DNA of 64,000 nucleotides from Gemmatimonadota bacterium (lineage in GTDB: Bacteria > Gemmatimonadota > Gemmatimonadetes > Gemmatimonadales > Gemmatimonadaceae): the NCBI GenBank assembly GCA_016182795.1, contig JACPFW010000044.1:1-64000 (forward strand), read 5' to 3'. A program made the translations under genes and the position numbers. Position 1 is the stretch's first letter, and the number at the start of each line of letters is the position of its first letter. This document shows positions 20,288-28,997 of this stretch, one piece after another. The notes beneath the pieces are model-generated. The model was not told the DNA's origin. It searched no databases and saw only the letters and a list, made by a program, of their open reading frames with translations.

Positions 20288-20326
20288 GGCCGTCAGCGGC
20301 GTCCGACGCGCGGACGCCGCACGGCC
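20288..20326 (-). terminator. Strong hairpin after the E2 gene
   Basis: A perfect 10-bp stem GCGGCGTCCG/CGGACGCCGC (20296-20305 with 20311-20320, loop ACGCG) is extended by GGCCGT/ACGGCC across a two-base bulge. It lies just after the E2 stop codon on the minus strand. No T tract follows, so it may need Rho or act as an mRNA end stabiliser. Confidence 0.65.
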
Positions 20327-20330
20327 GCGG

Positions 20331-21662
20331 CTAGAATCCCTGATCAGGCACGGTCTCCAGCGTCTTGCGCAGGTCAGCCATGAAGCGGTCCGCGTCGGCG
20401 CCGTCCACGACCTTGTGATCGAACGAGTACGAGAAGTAGGCGCACGTGCGGATCGCGATCGTGTCTTCGCCGTCAGGTCCGGCCACCACCTTGGGTCGCT
20501 TTTCAATGGCGCCCAGCCCCAGGATGGCGGTCGTGCCCACCGGGATGATTGGCGTGCCGAAGATCGAACCGAAGGTGCCGTAGTTGCTGATCGTGAACGT
20601 CGCGTCCTGCACCTCGGCGGGATTGAGCCGCTTGGTGCGGGCGCGCAGCGCCAGGTCGTTGGACGCCTTGGTGAGCCCCGAGAGCGAGAGGTCTTCGGCG
20701 TTCTTGATGACCGGCACGATGAGCCCCGTGGGCTCGAGCGCCACGGCAATGCCGATGTTGTACCGCTTGCGGTAGATGATGTCGCCGCCGCTGACCACCG
20801 CGTTCATGATCGGATGTCGCTTGAGCGTCGCCACCACCGCGTGGATGATGAACGGCAGGTAGCTGAGCTTCTGGCCGGTGGCGGCCTCGAACTCGGCACG
20901 CAGCTTGGCTCGCACACGCGCGAGCCGCGTGAGGTCGACCTCATGCACGGTGGTGACGTGCGTGGCCACGCGGATGGCGAGCGCCATATGGTCGGACGTC
21001 AGCCGACGGATCTTGCTCATCGGCTCCACAACGTCGCCCGGCCACGGGGTGGCGAGCGGCGCCTGCGCATGCGAATCCGGCACCAGCAGCGTGGCGGGTG
21101 GCGCCGATGGGGCTGGCGCCATCGTCGGGGCGCCGCCGTTGTCGAGGTAGGCGACGAGGTCCTTCTTCGTGACGCGGCCGGCGATCCCCGATCCACTGAG
21201 CGCGGCGATCTCAACGCCGTGCTCGGCGGCCATGCGGCGCACTAACGGTGAGGAGCGCGTGCGAACGCGCTCCTCAAACGAGTGCGGAAGTGGCGCCTTT
21301 GGTGCAACGGGCAGCGCAGCTGGGGCCGGGCGGGCCGGCGCGGTCGGCGTCGGCGCGACGGCCACGGCGGGTGCGGCGGGCGCCGCAGGCGCGGCGGGGG
21401 CCACCGTTGCCGACGCGATCGACGCCCCCTTCTCGGTCTCGATGCGCGCCACCACCGTCTCCACGGCGACGGTCTGGCCCTCGGCCACGAGAATCTCGGC
21501 GAGCACACCACTGATGGGAGACGGAATCTCGGCGTCCACCTTGTCGGTGGAGATCTCGAAGATCGGCTCGTCGCGCTTCACCTCGTCGCCGACCTTCTTG
21601 AGCCACCGCGAGAGCGTGCCCTCGGCGATCGACTCCCCCATCTGGGGCATTGCGACATCCAT
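20331..21662 (-). CDS. 2-oxo acid dehydrogenase E2 (dihydrolipoyl acyltransferase)
   Basis: The 443-residue protein has one lipoyl domain at 1-80 with lipoyl-lysine K41 in EISTDKVDAE, an Ala/Pro-rich linker (about 82-125), a peripheral-subunit-binding domain at about 134-173 (SSPLVRRMAAEHGVEIAAL, then GRVTKKDL), and a catalytic core ending with FDHKVVDGADADRFM, where H416 and D420 form the HxxxDG active site. It transfers acyl groups to CoA in a pyruvate, branched-chain or 2-oxoglutarate complex. No E1 or E3 is nearby, and the MPQMGESIAEG start fits branched-chain or generic 2-oxoacid E2 rather than a specific type. Confidence 0.92.
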   Translation of the reverse strand: MDVAMPQMGESIAEGTLSRWLKKVGDEVKRDEPIFEISTDKVDAEIPSPISGVLAEILVAEGQTVAVETVVARIETEKGASIASATVAPAAPAAPAAPAVAVAPTPTAPARPAPAALPVAPKAPLPHSFEERVRTRSSPLVRRMAAEHGVEIAALSGSGIAGRVTKKDLVAYLDNGGAPTMAPAPSAPPATLLVPDSHAQAPLATPWPGDVVEPMSKIRRLTSDHMALAIRVATHVTTVHEVDLTRLARVRAKLRAEFEAATGQKLSYLPFIIHAVVATLKRHPIMNAVVSGGDIIYRKRYNIGIAVALEPTGLIVPVIKNAEDLSLSGLTKASNDLALRARTKRLNPAEVQDATFTISNYGTFGSIFGTPIIPVGTTAILGLGAIEKRPKVVAGPDGEDTIAIRTCAYFSYSFDHKVVDGADADRFMADLRKTLETVPDQGF

Positions 21663-21682
21663 ACGGGCCAAGGGGGCCTCCT

Positions 21683-21961
21683 CTATTGGTCCGAACGCTT
21701 CGGCGTGCGAAGCGCCCACATCACTAACCACGGAAGGGTGACCGCGCCAAGGGCCGCGCCCACCAGCATGTATTCCAGCCAGTTGCACGTCGGCACGCCA
21801 TCACACGCCGGCGCGCGCGTCACGTACGCCACAATCTTGGAGACAAACACCGCGATCATGCCACCCGAGAAGAACCCGAGCGGCACCATAAAACATCCAA
21901 TGGCCGCCGTGCGCGACCACGGCGCGCCCTTCTTCGGCGGCGCGTCGGGAGCTTCCTGCAT
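21683..21961 (-). CDS. Small two-span membrane protein
   Basis: The 92-residue product has a short polar N-terminus (MQEAPDAPPKKGAPWSR) and two hydrophobic segments, IGCFMVPLGFFSGGMIAVFV and YMLVGAALGAVTLPWLVMWA, joined by a loop with two cysteines (APACDGVPTC). The paired Cys in the loop could form a disulfide outside the cytoplasm. No family is recognised. It is 20 nt upstream of the E2 gene and may share its transcript. Confidence 0.65.
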   Translation of the reverse strand: MQEAPDAPPKKGAPWSRTAAIGCFMVPLGFFSGGMIAVFVSKIVAYVTRAPACDGVPTCNWLEYMLVGAALGAVTLPWLVMWALRTPKRSDQ

Positions 21962-22009
21962 ACTAGCGACCTCCCCGGCGCGCCGGGGGTGTGGCGTGGC
22001 CGGCCATGC

Positions 22010-22321
22010 CTAGAACGACGAGATCAACTCGTACCGCGCATCGGTCTGGCGGTGCAGCTGGACGAAGAACTTCTTGACGTTGCGATCCAGCCGGCTCTCG
22101 CCGATCTGGTCGGTGTTCGCCTCGACGAAGGTGTAGTGCCCGCCTTCCATCTTCACGGAGAGGCTGAGCGTGGCCGGCACCTCGGGCGTGCCGACGACGC
22201 CCTGGTACGTGCGCGACCGGGCAGTCGTGTGCGTGAGCTTGAGGCCGATCGTCGGGAAGAATGCGTCGGCCTCAGCCAGAACAGTGTCGGGGGCTACGGA
22301 GGTGCGGTGAAAGAGCTTCAT
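22010..22321 (-). CDS. Small hypothetical protein, 103 residues
   Basis: The protein starts MKLFHRTSVAPDTVLAEADA and is predicted alpha/beta: FFPTIGLKLTHTTARSRTYQ, then TLSLSVKMEGGHYTFVEANT, ending with KKFFVQLHRQTDARYEL. The pattern is like a small START/SRPBCC-type or dodecin-like fold, but I do not recognise it. It begins 6 nt after the lipoprotein gene and is the last gene of the inositol-lipid transcript. Confidence 0.65.
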   Translation of the reverse strand: MKLFHRTSVAPDTVLAEADAFFPTIGLKLTHTTARSRTYQGVVGTPEVPATLSLSVKMEGGHYTFVEANTDQIGESRLDRNVKKFFVQLHRQTDARYELISSF

Positions 22322-22327
22322 GGTGCC

Positions 22328-22789
22328 TCAAGGCTTGACGGGCGTGGACGGCGTGGCGCTCGGGCCGAAGTCCTCACCCACGTAGACGGTTTGCCGCCAG
22401 TCTTCAACGGTCTTCTGCAAGAGCTGCGTGGAGTCGCGCCGGAACTGTATGCCGAGGGCCCATTCTCCGGCCGCCGGAAACATCAGCGTGGCGTGGTACG
22501 TGCCGACTTCGGGTCCGTACTTGAACCCGTCCCACTTGGTGATGCCATCGGCATTCGTAACGTAGATGCGTCCCTGCCCGTCGGCGATGGGTTCCTTGGT
22601 CTTCTTGTCACGGACGACGATCGTGTAGTGGATCGGGTCCAGCGAGACGGGCGGGGTCACGTCGCTCCAGGCCCGGATCTCGAAGTCCTGCGTCCACAGG
22701 CGGATGTCCGTGTTCGGCCGGTCGGGCGGCGAACAGGCGGCCGTCGCGGCGGCAAGTCCGATCAGGGCGAAGCGACGCAGGGGAGTCAT
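22328..22789 (-). CDS. Lipoprotein with FixH/YtkA-like beta domain
   Basis: The 153-residue product has a lipoprotein signal, MTPLRRFALIGLAAATAAC, with cysteine 19 after TAA. The body reads PVSLDPIHYTIVVRDKKTKE, then GTYHATLMFPAAGEWALGIQF, a beta-sandwich pattern found in FixH and YtkA-like proteins. It is envelope-anchored. ATG overlaps the TGA of ino1 (ATGA). Whether it works with inositol lipids or only shares the transcript is not known. Confidence 0.7.
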   Translation of the reverse strand: MTPLRRFALIGLAAATAACSPPDRPNTDIRLWTQDFEIRAWSDVTPPVSLDPIHYTIVVRDKKTKEPIADGQGRIYVTNADGITKWDGFKYGPEVGTYHATLMFPAAGEWALGIQFRRDSTQLLQKTVEDWRQTVYVGEDFGPSATPSTPVKP

Positions 22790-24102
22790 GGATAGTACTC
22801 GAGCCCGAGGTGAGTGATCTGCTCCTCCCCCATCAGGTGGCGGAGCGTGTTCTTCAGCTTGGTCTGCTGAATGAAAAGATCATGCTCCGGATGCAGGCCC
22901 GCACCAGCCATCGGCGACTTGTAATAGAAGCTTAACCATTCCTGAATCCCCTTCATACCCGCGCGATGCGCGAGGTCGCTGAACAGCGCGAGGTCGAGCA
23001 CGATGGGGGCGGCGAGGATGGAATCGCGGCAGAGGAAGTTGACCTTGATCTGCATCGGATACCCCATCCACCCGACGATGTCGATGTTGTCCCACCCTTC
23101 CTTGTTGTCGCCGCGCGGCGGGTAGTAGTTGATGCGCACGACGTGCGAGAATCCCTCGTACAGGTCGGGGTACATCTCGGGCTGCAAGATCGTGTGGAGG
23201 ACGCTCAGCTTCGACGCCTCCTTGGTCTTGAACGACGCCGGATCGTCGAGCACCTCGCCGTCGCGGTTGCCCAGGATGTTGGTGGAGTACCAGCCGGCGA
23301 GGCCGAGCATGCGCGCCTTGAGCGCCGGCGCGATGACCGTCTTCATCCACGTCTGGCCGGTCTTGAAGTCCTTGCCGGAAATCGGCACGCCTTCGCGCAG
23401 GGCGAGCGCCTGCAGGGCCGGCGTGTCGACCGCCAGGTTGGGCGCGCCGTTGTTGTACGGCACGCCTTCCATGATGCAGGCCCACGCGTAGAGCATGGAC
23501 GGTGCGATGTCGGGGTGGTTGTCGGCCATCCCCTTCTCGAACGACTCGATGGTAGCGTGCACCGCCGACGGCTCAATGAAGATCTCCGTGGAGCCGCACC
23601 ACACGGCGACGAGCCGGTCGCACTTGTGCTGCGCCTTGAAGTTCCGAATGTCCTGCCGCAGCTGCTCGGCGAGGTCGCGCTTGTTCTTGCCGGTCTTCAC
23701 GTGCGTGCCGTGGATGCGCGTCACGTAGTGCTGGTCGAAGACGGCCGGCATCGGCTTGATGGACTGCAGGAACTCCTTGAGCGGCTCGAGGTGCGCGTCC
23801 TCGAGCACGCCGGCGTTCTTGGCCGAGGCATACGCATCGTCGGGGATCGGGTCCCACGCGCCAAAGACGATGTCGTCGAGTCCGGCCAACGGCACGAAAT
23901 CGCGAATGAGCGGCGAGCGCTTCTGAGTGCGCTGCCCAAGACGGATGGTGCTCATCTGCGTGAGCGAGCCGATGGGCTTGCTCAGGCCGCGGCGAATGCT
24001 CTCGACGCCGGCGATGAACGTGGTGGCGACGGCGCCGAGGCCGGGCGTAAGGATTCCGAGTCGGCCAGTGGCCGGGCGAATGGAGTCGGGGGAGGGAGTC
24101 AC
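22786..24102 (-). CDS. ino1: Inositol-3-phosphate synthase (myo-inositol-1-phosphate synthase)
   Basis: The 438-residue protein has the N-terminal NAD-binding LGILTPGLGAVATTFIAGVE, then a catalytic core: VAVWCGSTEIF, PYNNGAPNLAVDTPALQALA, VPISGKDFKTGQTWMKTVIA, STNILGNRDGEVL and KVNFLCRDSILAAPIVLDLA. These match MIPS/Ino1. It turns glucose-6-phosphate into inositol-3-phosphate. Its ATG overlaps the TGA of the CDP-alcohol phosphatidyltransferase gene (ATGA), so both are made together. It is of the long, NAD-dependent type seen in bacteria and archaea that make inositol lipids. Confidence 0.95.
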   Translation of the reverse strand: MTPSPDSIRPATGRLGILTPGLGAVATTFIAGVESIRRGLSKPIGSLTQMSTIRLGQRTQKRSPLIRDFVPLAGLDDIVFGAWDPIPDDAYASAKNAGVLEDAHLEPLKEFLQSIKPMPAVFDQHYVTRIHGTHVKTGKNKRDLAEQLRQDIRNFKAQHKCDRLVAVWCGSTEIFIEPSAVHATIESFEKGMADNHPDIAPSMLYAWACIMEGVPYNNGAPNLAVDTPALQALALREGVPISGKDFKTGQTWMKTVIAPALKARMLGLAGWYSTNILGNRDGEVLDDPASFKTKEASKLSVLHTILQPEMYPDLYEGFSHVVRINYYPPRGDNKEGWDNIDIVGWMGYPMQIKVNFLCRDSILAAPIVLDLALFSDLAHRAGMKGIQEWLSFYYKSPMAGAGLHPEHDLFIQQTKLKNTLRHLMGEEQITHLGLEYYP

Positions 24103-24794
24103 GATGTTTCCGATTGAGAATCGATATCAAGCCGCGCAACCACCGGCTCTGAGCCGGTGGTCGGCGGCGGCGAAGCCGCGGGCTGCGTTGCCCAGCGAAC
24201 ATGCGCGATGCGCTGCACGGCGGTCACCAGGGCGGTGGCCGAGAGTACAGACAGGACGAACCGCAGCACCAAGCCGTCGAGCGCCAGCCCAAACAAGGCC
24301 TGCGGCGCGGCGAGCAGGGTGATACGCTCGGCGCGCTCCATCATCCCGACGCCTTTCATCGTGATGCCGAGCGCCTCGGCTCGGGAGCGCGCGTACGAAA
24401 CCGTAAACGTCGAGATCAAGCCGAGCAGGCCGACGGCCACCATCGGGAGCGAGCGATGCCACGGATCGGCGGCGAAGAAGAAGATCAGTCCGCCAAAGAG
24501 AAATCCGTCAGCCACGCGGTCGAGCGTGGAATCGTAGAACGCGCCGAAGACTGTACTCTGCCCCGTGCGCCGAGCGACGGCTCCATCGGCGAGATCAAAG
24601 ACCGCGGTGATGCCGAGCACCCAGCCGCCAATGCTGATGTGCCCCGCGCCAAACGCGATGCCGGCCGTGCAGGTGCAGAGCGTGCCAAGCGTCGTGAGCG
24701 CGTTGGGACTGACGCGACGCCGGACGAGGAGGCCAATGAATGGCTCCACCACCCGCAGATAACCGGCCACGATCGAATCCCAGAGCGAACGCAT
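24099..24794 (-). CDS. CDP-alcohol phosphatidyltransferase, probably phosphatidylinositol-phosphate synthase
   Basis: The 231-residue membrane protein carries the full CDP-alcohol motif, DLADGAVARRTGQSTVFGAF then YDSTLD, i.e. D67, D70, G71, A74, R75, G84, D88 and D92. About six spans surround it. Since the next gene makes inositol-3-phosphate, the acceptor is most likely that compound, giving phosphatidylinositol phosphate. Start: ATG at 24794 (MRSLWDSIVAGYL) rather than an upstream TTG (24875), because a strong promoter places the transcript start at about 24872, after the TTG. Confidence 0.85.
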   Translation of the reverse strand: MRSLWDSIVAGYLRVVEPFIGLLVRRRVSPNALTTLGTLCTCTAGIAFGAGHISIGGWVLGITAVFDLADGAVARRTGQSTVFGAFYDSTLDRVADGFLFGGLIFFFAADPWHRSLPMVAVGLLGLISTFTVSYARSRAEALGITMKGVGMMERAERITLLAAPQALFGLALDGLVLRFVLSVLSATALVTAVQRIAHVRWATQPAASPPPTTGSEPVVARLDIDSQSETS

Positions 24795-24878
24795 CAAATA
24801 GTGGGGTGGGCGCAGCAGTCGCAACGCGGAACTCCGCGTTGACCACGCCGCGCGGTGCTTCAGAACGGCAATCAAATG

Positions 24879-24907
24879 ATTGTAAGTCGCGGCGACCGAG
24901 GTATCAA
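24879..24907 (-). promoter_or_regulatory. Promoter of the inositol-lipid operon, with a hairpin in the leader
   Basis: TTGATA (24907-24902) and TACAAT (24884-24879) are exactly 17 nt apart on the minus strand, one of the best matches to consensus in the window. The leader of about 78 nt contains the palindrome AACGCGGA-AC-TCCGCGTT (24823-24840), a possible regulatory hairpin. Confidence 0.75.
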
Positions 24908-24947
24908 CCGAGCGCGGGGGATTGCGCCCGGCCGAAGCACCTGTACG

Positions 24948-26099
24948 TCAGCGGTAGAGCTGTATGGTGCGCGCCTTCTTCTGGAACGCCACGAGCGCCG
25001 GAAGGGACGCATCGACCAGCGAGTCGGGGTCGGCGCCGCGCGCCACGAGAGCGAGCGCCGCGCCCAGGCCAGGAGCGGCGCCGGCGCCTGTGAGGCGCAG
25101 CGAGTCGCCGTGCACCTTCCAGACGGCCCACGCCAGATCGAGCGTCAGGCGTCCCGTCTGCACACTTTCGCGGTCGAGCACCTCAATGCGGATGCCCGGC
25201 ACGCTCACGCCATCGTACTTGCCGTCGGTCGGCGAGTGCGGCGTAAAGCGCTCCTCGGTGAAACGGACACCGGGCAACGGGCGATCGGCAAGCTCGTCGA
25301 GCACGCGCTTGGGGTTCAGCCACGGCGCCCCGACCTGCGTGAACGGATACGCGGTGCCTCGCCCAAGCGAGAGGGCGGTGCCCTCGAGCGGAAGGAGCGA
25401 CGCGGCGAGCAGGATATCGTCCACCGACTTCACTTCGTCCACCGGCGAGGCCCACGGCAGCTTGCTCTCGTTCCCCCAGAAGCGTTCGCGCCGGACCCCG
25501 CGCGCGGGGACGACGTGCAGGTCGGCGCCGTCCGGCAGGCTCGCCGAGTACAGGCGCAGCACCTCGCCGACCGACAGGCCGTAGCGCACGGGGATCGCCA
25601 CATCGCTCCCCGTCACTGGACGCCACATCGGGCCGTTGTTCTGCTCTCCGCCGAGCGACGGGGGATGGTCGAGAATCACCACGCGCGCCTTGTGCCGGGC
25701 CGCCTGGGCCACGATGCCGTGCAGCTTGGCGATGGACGACCGCGCGGCGAAGCCGCCGTCGGCGATGTCGATCACGGCGCCGTTGACGCCGCGCCAGGAC
25801 GCGTCGTTGAGCGCCGAGTCGGGCGAGATGACCGCGAGGAGATGGACATTCATGCGCCGTACGCGGCCGTCGTCGCGCAGGTCGGACGGGCTGGGCAGTC
25901 CGCCGCGCGGTCCCGGGTGCTCCGTGATCCAGACAACCCCGCGCCCGGCCAGCAGGCGCAGGCTGTCCTCGACGAGCACGGTCATGCTCGCCCGGACTTT
26001 CTCTGGGCGCCCCCGTCCCGCATCTTCTCTGGGGCGCCCAGAAGACGCACAGGCCGCCAGCAGTGCCACTCCGAACATCCACGCCAAGGTCCGATGCAC
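24948..26099 (-). CDS. namZ: NamZ-like exo-beta-N-acetylmuramidase (DUF1343), lipoprotein
   Basis: The 383-residue product starts with GTG and VHRTLAWMFGVALLAA followed by C17, a lipoprotein signal (LAAC lipobox). The DUF1343/NamZ body includes VWITEHPGPRG, GVNGAVIDIADGGFAARSSI, VVILDHPPSLGGEQNNGPMW, LPLEGTALSLGRGTAYPFTQ and FTPHSPTDGKYDGV. NamZ removes MurNAc from the non-reducing end of peptidoglycan fragments. It diverges from a NagZ fusion gene with the start codons overlapping. Location at the outer side of a membrane fits hydrolysis of turnover fragments. The symbol is by family resemblance. Confidence 0.85.
   Translation of the reverse strand: MHRTLAWMFGVALLAACASSGRPREDAGRGRPEKVRASMTVLVEDSLRLLAGRGVVWITEHPGPRGGLPSPSDLRDDGRVRRMNVHLLAVISPDSALNDASWRGVNGAVIDIADGGFAARSSIAKLHGIVAQAARHKARVVILDHPPSLGGEQNNGPMWRPVTGSDVAIPVRYGLSVGEVLRLYSASLPDGADLHVVPARGVRRERFWGNESKLPWASPVDEVKSVDDILLAASLLPLEGTALSLGRGTAYPFTQVGAPWLNPKRVLDELADRPLPGVRFTEERFTPHSPTDGKYDGVSVPGIRIEVLDRESVQTGRLTLDLAWAVWKVHGDSLRLTGAGAAPGLGAALALVARGADPDSLVDASLPALVAFQKKARTIQLYR
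26023..26045. promoter_or_regulatory. Near-palindrome with an upstream direct repeat in the namZ-nagZ start region
   Basis: Bases 26023-26045 form a 23-bp near-palindrome around CTGGGGCGCCCAG, and a partial copy (TTCTCTGGGCGCCC) lies at 25998-26011. Both are inside the first codons of namZ and 49-96 nt before the nagZ start. The position suits an operator for the divergent genes, or a repeat arising from the coding of GRPR/GRPE. Confidence 0.35.
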
Positions 26100-28994
26100 G
26101 CTCGTCGTCTCGCCTCGTTGATGGCTTTTGCCGCGCTCGCCGCGGCGTCGTGCGGCCGCCTTCGTTCGACGGCCGCCGTAGTTCCTGATGTAACCCGCCC
26201 GACGGCTCCAAAGTTCACGCCGTCGCTGACCGCGCCGCTGAACGATGTCGCGAGGACATGGATCGAGCAAACCCTCGCCAGTCTGACGCTCCGCCAGAAG
26301 GTCGCTCAGATGACCTCCGCCTGGGTGCTCGGCGACTACACCAGCACCAGCGACCCCAGTTACGTCGAGGTGCGGGAGTGGGTGGAGAAAGACGAAGTCG
26401 GCGGCATCACGATGTCGCTCGGCACGCCGATCGAGGTGGCCGCCAAGCTGAACGACCTGCAGAAGCTGGCGCGCATCCCGATGCTCGTGCACTCCGACCT
26501 CGAGCCCAACCTCGGCCGGCTCGAGGGCGGCATCTTCGCCCCGTATACGTACGGCGCCGGCTCGGCGACGGTGATCCCCGCCAACATGGCGATCGGCGCG
26601 ACCGGCGACACGTCGCTGGCGCGCCGCGCCGGCGAGATCACCGGACGCGAGGCGATGGCCATTGGCATCAATACGGTGTTTGCGCCGACGGTGGACGTGA
26701 ACAACAACCCCGCCAACCCGGTGATCAACACCCGCTCGTTCGGCGAGGACCCCGCCGCGGTGGCGGCGATGTCGGCGGCGTTCGTGCGCGGCGTGCAGTC
26801 GGCGGGCGCGGTGGCCACCGCCAAGCATTTCCCGGGACATGGCGACACCGACACGGATTCGCATCTCGCGCTGCCGGTGGTGAAGAGCGATCGCGCGCGG
26901 CTCGATAAGGTGGAGCTGATGCCGTTCCGGGCGGCGATCCAGGCCGGCGTGCAGGCGGTGATGTCGGCGCACATCGCGCTCCCGGCGATCGGACAGGACA
27001 ACACGCCGGCAACGCTACGCAAGGATGTCATCACCGGCTTGCTGCGCGACACGCTCGGGTTCAAGGGCGTGGCCTACACCGACGCGCTGTCGATGGAAGG
27101 CATCGGCGCCGGATTCACCGTGGAAAAGAGCGCGGTGGCGGCGGTCAAGGCCGGCGCCGACGTGCTGCTCAAGCCCACCGACATCCGGCGCGCCATCAAT
27201 GCCGTAGTGGCCGCGGTGGAGAGCGGCGAGATCCCAATGGCCCGCATCGACGCGTCGGTGCGCCGCCTCCTCGAAATGAAGCTGCGCGTGGGCGTCATCC
27301 AGCGTCCGTTTGTCTCGCTCGAGGCGCTGCGCGATTCCGTGGGCGCCGCCGGACACCGCAAGCTCGCCGCGGAGATCGCGGAGAAGGCCATCACACTCGT
27401 GCGCGACCGTCGCGGCCTCGTGCCGCTGGCCCGGGGCGTGCCGACGCTGATCCTCACCTACGCGCCCGAGCAGGACATCGCCGCCGGTCGCACGTTTGGC
27501 GGCACGCTCCGCGGCGCGCTGGGCGCCGGCACACGGGTGCAGCGCATTGGGCCGCGCACGCCGCGCAGCGAACTCGATTCGCTCGGCCAGGGGATGCAGC
27601 GGGTCGTGTTCAGCACGCACGGCCGCACCATCGAAGGCGAGGGCAAGCTGGCGATCGCGCCGCAGGTGGCGCAGTGGATCGACTCGGTGGCCGCCCAGCT
27701 TCCGGTGGTGATGGTGTCGCACGGCAACCCGTATGTCATTCGCCAGTTCCGCCACGTCGGCACGTACGCCATGGCGTATGGCACCGGCGCTACGATGGAA
27801 ACCGCGTCGGCGCTGGCAATGGCCGGACGCCGCGCGATCAGCGGCCATTCGCCCATTTCGCTTCCCGGCTTCTACTCGCGCGGAGACGGCATTCCGCGCG
27901 TCCTCCCGTTCCCGAGCCAGACGCTCCCGACCGTCATGAAGGACTCGCTACAGCACATTCTCGACCGCGCGGTGCGCGATTCGGCGTTCCCGGGCGCGGT
28001 GGCGATCATCGGCCGCAAGGACCGGGTGCTGGCGACGATCAGCGCCGGACGCACCGACTGGCGCGCGGGCTTCCCCGCCCCGGACGATCGCACGCTGTGG
28101 GACATGGCGTCGCTCACCAAGGTGACGGCCACGACCTCCGCCATCATGCAGCTCGTCGACGCCGGCAAGGTAGACATCAACGCGCCGGTGCAGAAATACC
28201 TCCCCGACTGGCAGGGGCCCGGCAAGGAGAAGGTGCTGATTCGTCACCTGCTCACGCACTCGTCGGGTCTCGTGGCTTGGCGGCCGCTGTACAAGGAGGC
28301 GACGACGCCGCAGCAGGCGATGCAAATCGTCTTTCAGGCCCCGCTCGACACGCTCCCCGGCGCCCGGATGCTCTACAGCGACCTCAACTTCATTCTGCTG
28401 GGCCAGGTTGTGCAGCGCGTGAGCGGCATGACGCTCGACGCGTACGTGGCGGCCAACATCTTTGGTCCGCTCAAGATGACGGACACCCAGTTCAATCCGC
28501 CCAAGTCGCTGATGGCGCGCATCGCGCCCACCGAAGTGGACCCGTGGCGCCAGCGCCACATCCAGGGTGAGGTGCACGACGAGAACGCCTTCGTGCTGGG
28601 CGGCGTCTCCGGACATGCCGGCCTGTTCTCCACCGCGCACGACGTGTCGCGCCTCTGCCAGGCCTATCTGAACGGCGGCACGCTCGATGGGGTGAAAATC
28701 TGGTCGCCCGAGACCGTGAAGCTGTTCACGACGGTGCAGGACTCGACCTTCTCCAACCGCGCGCTTGGCTGGGAGACGCCCAACGGGGCCAACTCGGCGG
28801 GGCGCGTAATGCGGCGGCCGGCCTTTGGACACACCGGGTTTACGGGAACCTCCATCTGGGTCGACCCGGCCAACGACCTGTTCGTCGTGCTCCTCACCAA
28901 CCGCGTGAACCCCACGCGGCAGAACAGCAAGATTGGCGGGGTACGACAGGCGGTGGCGGATATGGCCGAGGCGGTGCTCACGGCCGCGCGCTAG
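26094..28994 (+). CDS. Bifunctional lipoprotein: NagZ-like GH3 beta-N-acetylglucosaminidase fused to a class C beta-lactamase-like serine hydrolase
   Basis: The 966-residue protein has a lipoprotein signal (MHARRLASLMAFAALAAAS, C20). GH3 N-domain: AKHFPGHGDTDTDSHLALP (dyad His/Asp at 244-256) and YTDALSMEG with nucleophile D330. A GH3 C-like domain follows (LVRDRRGLVPLARGVPTLIL). From about 620 comes a penicillin-recognising serine hydrolase with S673-LTK (SxxK), Y761-SD and H913-TG. NagZ cuts GlcNAc from peptidoglycan turnover products; the serine hydrolase may act on stem peptides or amides. The YxN motif is YSD here. ATG at 26094 overlaps the divergent namZ GTG by 6 bp; a shorter start at 26121 would lose the basic signal n-region. 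Confidence 0.92.
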   Translation: MHARRLASLMAFAALAAASCGRLRSTAAVVPDVTRPTAPKFTPSLTAPLNDVARTWIEQTLASLTLRQKVAQMTSAWVLGDYTSTSDPSYVEVREWVEKDEVGGITMSLGTPIEVAAKLNDLQKLARIPMLVHSDLEPNLGRLEGGIFAPYTYGAGSATVIPANMAIGATGDTSLARRAGEITGREAMAIGINTVFAPTVDVNNNPANPVINTRSFGEDPAAVAAMSAAFVRGVQSAGAVATAKHFPGHGDTDTDSHLALPVVKSDRARLDKVELMPFRAAIQAGVQAVMSAHIALPAIGQDNTPATLRKDVITGLLRDTLGFKGVAYTDALSMEGIGAGFTVEKSAVAAVKAGADVLLKPTDIRRAINAVVAAVESGEIPMARIDASVRRLLEMKLRVGVIQRPFVSLEALRDSVGAAGHRKLAAEIAEKAITLVRDRRGLVPLARGVPTLILTYAPEQDIAAGRTFGGTLRGALGAGTRVQRIGPRTPRSELDSLGQGMQRVVFSTHGRTIEGEGKLAIAPQVAQWIDSVAAQLPVVMVSHGNPYVIRQFRHVGTYAMAYGTGATMETASALAMAGRRAISGHSPISLPGFYSRGDGIPRVLPFPSQTLPTVMKDSLQHILDRAVRDSAFPGAVAIIGRKDRVLATISAGRTDWRAGFPAPDDRTLWDMASLTKVTATTSAIMQLVDAGKVDINAPVQKYLPDWQGPGKEKVLIRHLLTHSSGLVAWRPLYKEATTPQQAMQIVFQAPLDTLPGARMLYSDLNFILLGQVVQRVSGMTLDAYVAANIFGPLKMTDTQFNPPKSLMARIAPTEVDPWRQRHIQGEVHDENAFVLGGVSGHAGLFSTAHDVSRLCQAYLNGGTLDGVKIWSPETVKLFTTVQDSTFSNRALGWETPNGANSAGRVMRRPAFGHTGFTGTSIWVDPANDLFVVLLTNRVNPTRQNSKIGGVRQAVADMAEAVLTAAR

Positions 28995-28997
28995 CTC

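Noticed and set aside
24795-24875. TTG start at 24875 for the CDP-alcohol phosphatidyltransferase
   Set aside because: The predicted transcript begins after it (about 24872), and the leader palindrome would be in the coding part. ATG at 24794 gives the usual N-terminus.
24855-26093. Upstream extension of the NagZ fusion frame to 24855
   Set aside because: It runs antisense through namZ, gives low-complexity Arg-rich sequence, and would remove the lipoprotein signal at 26094.
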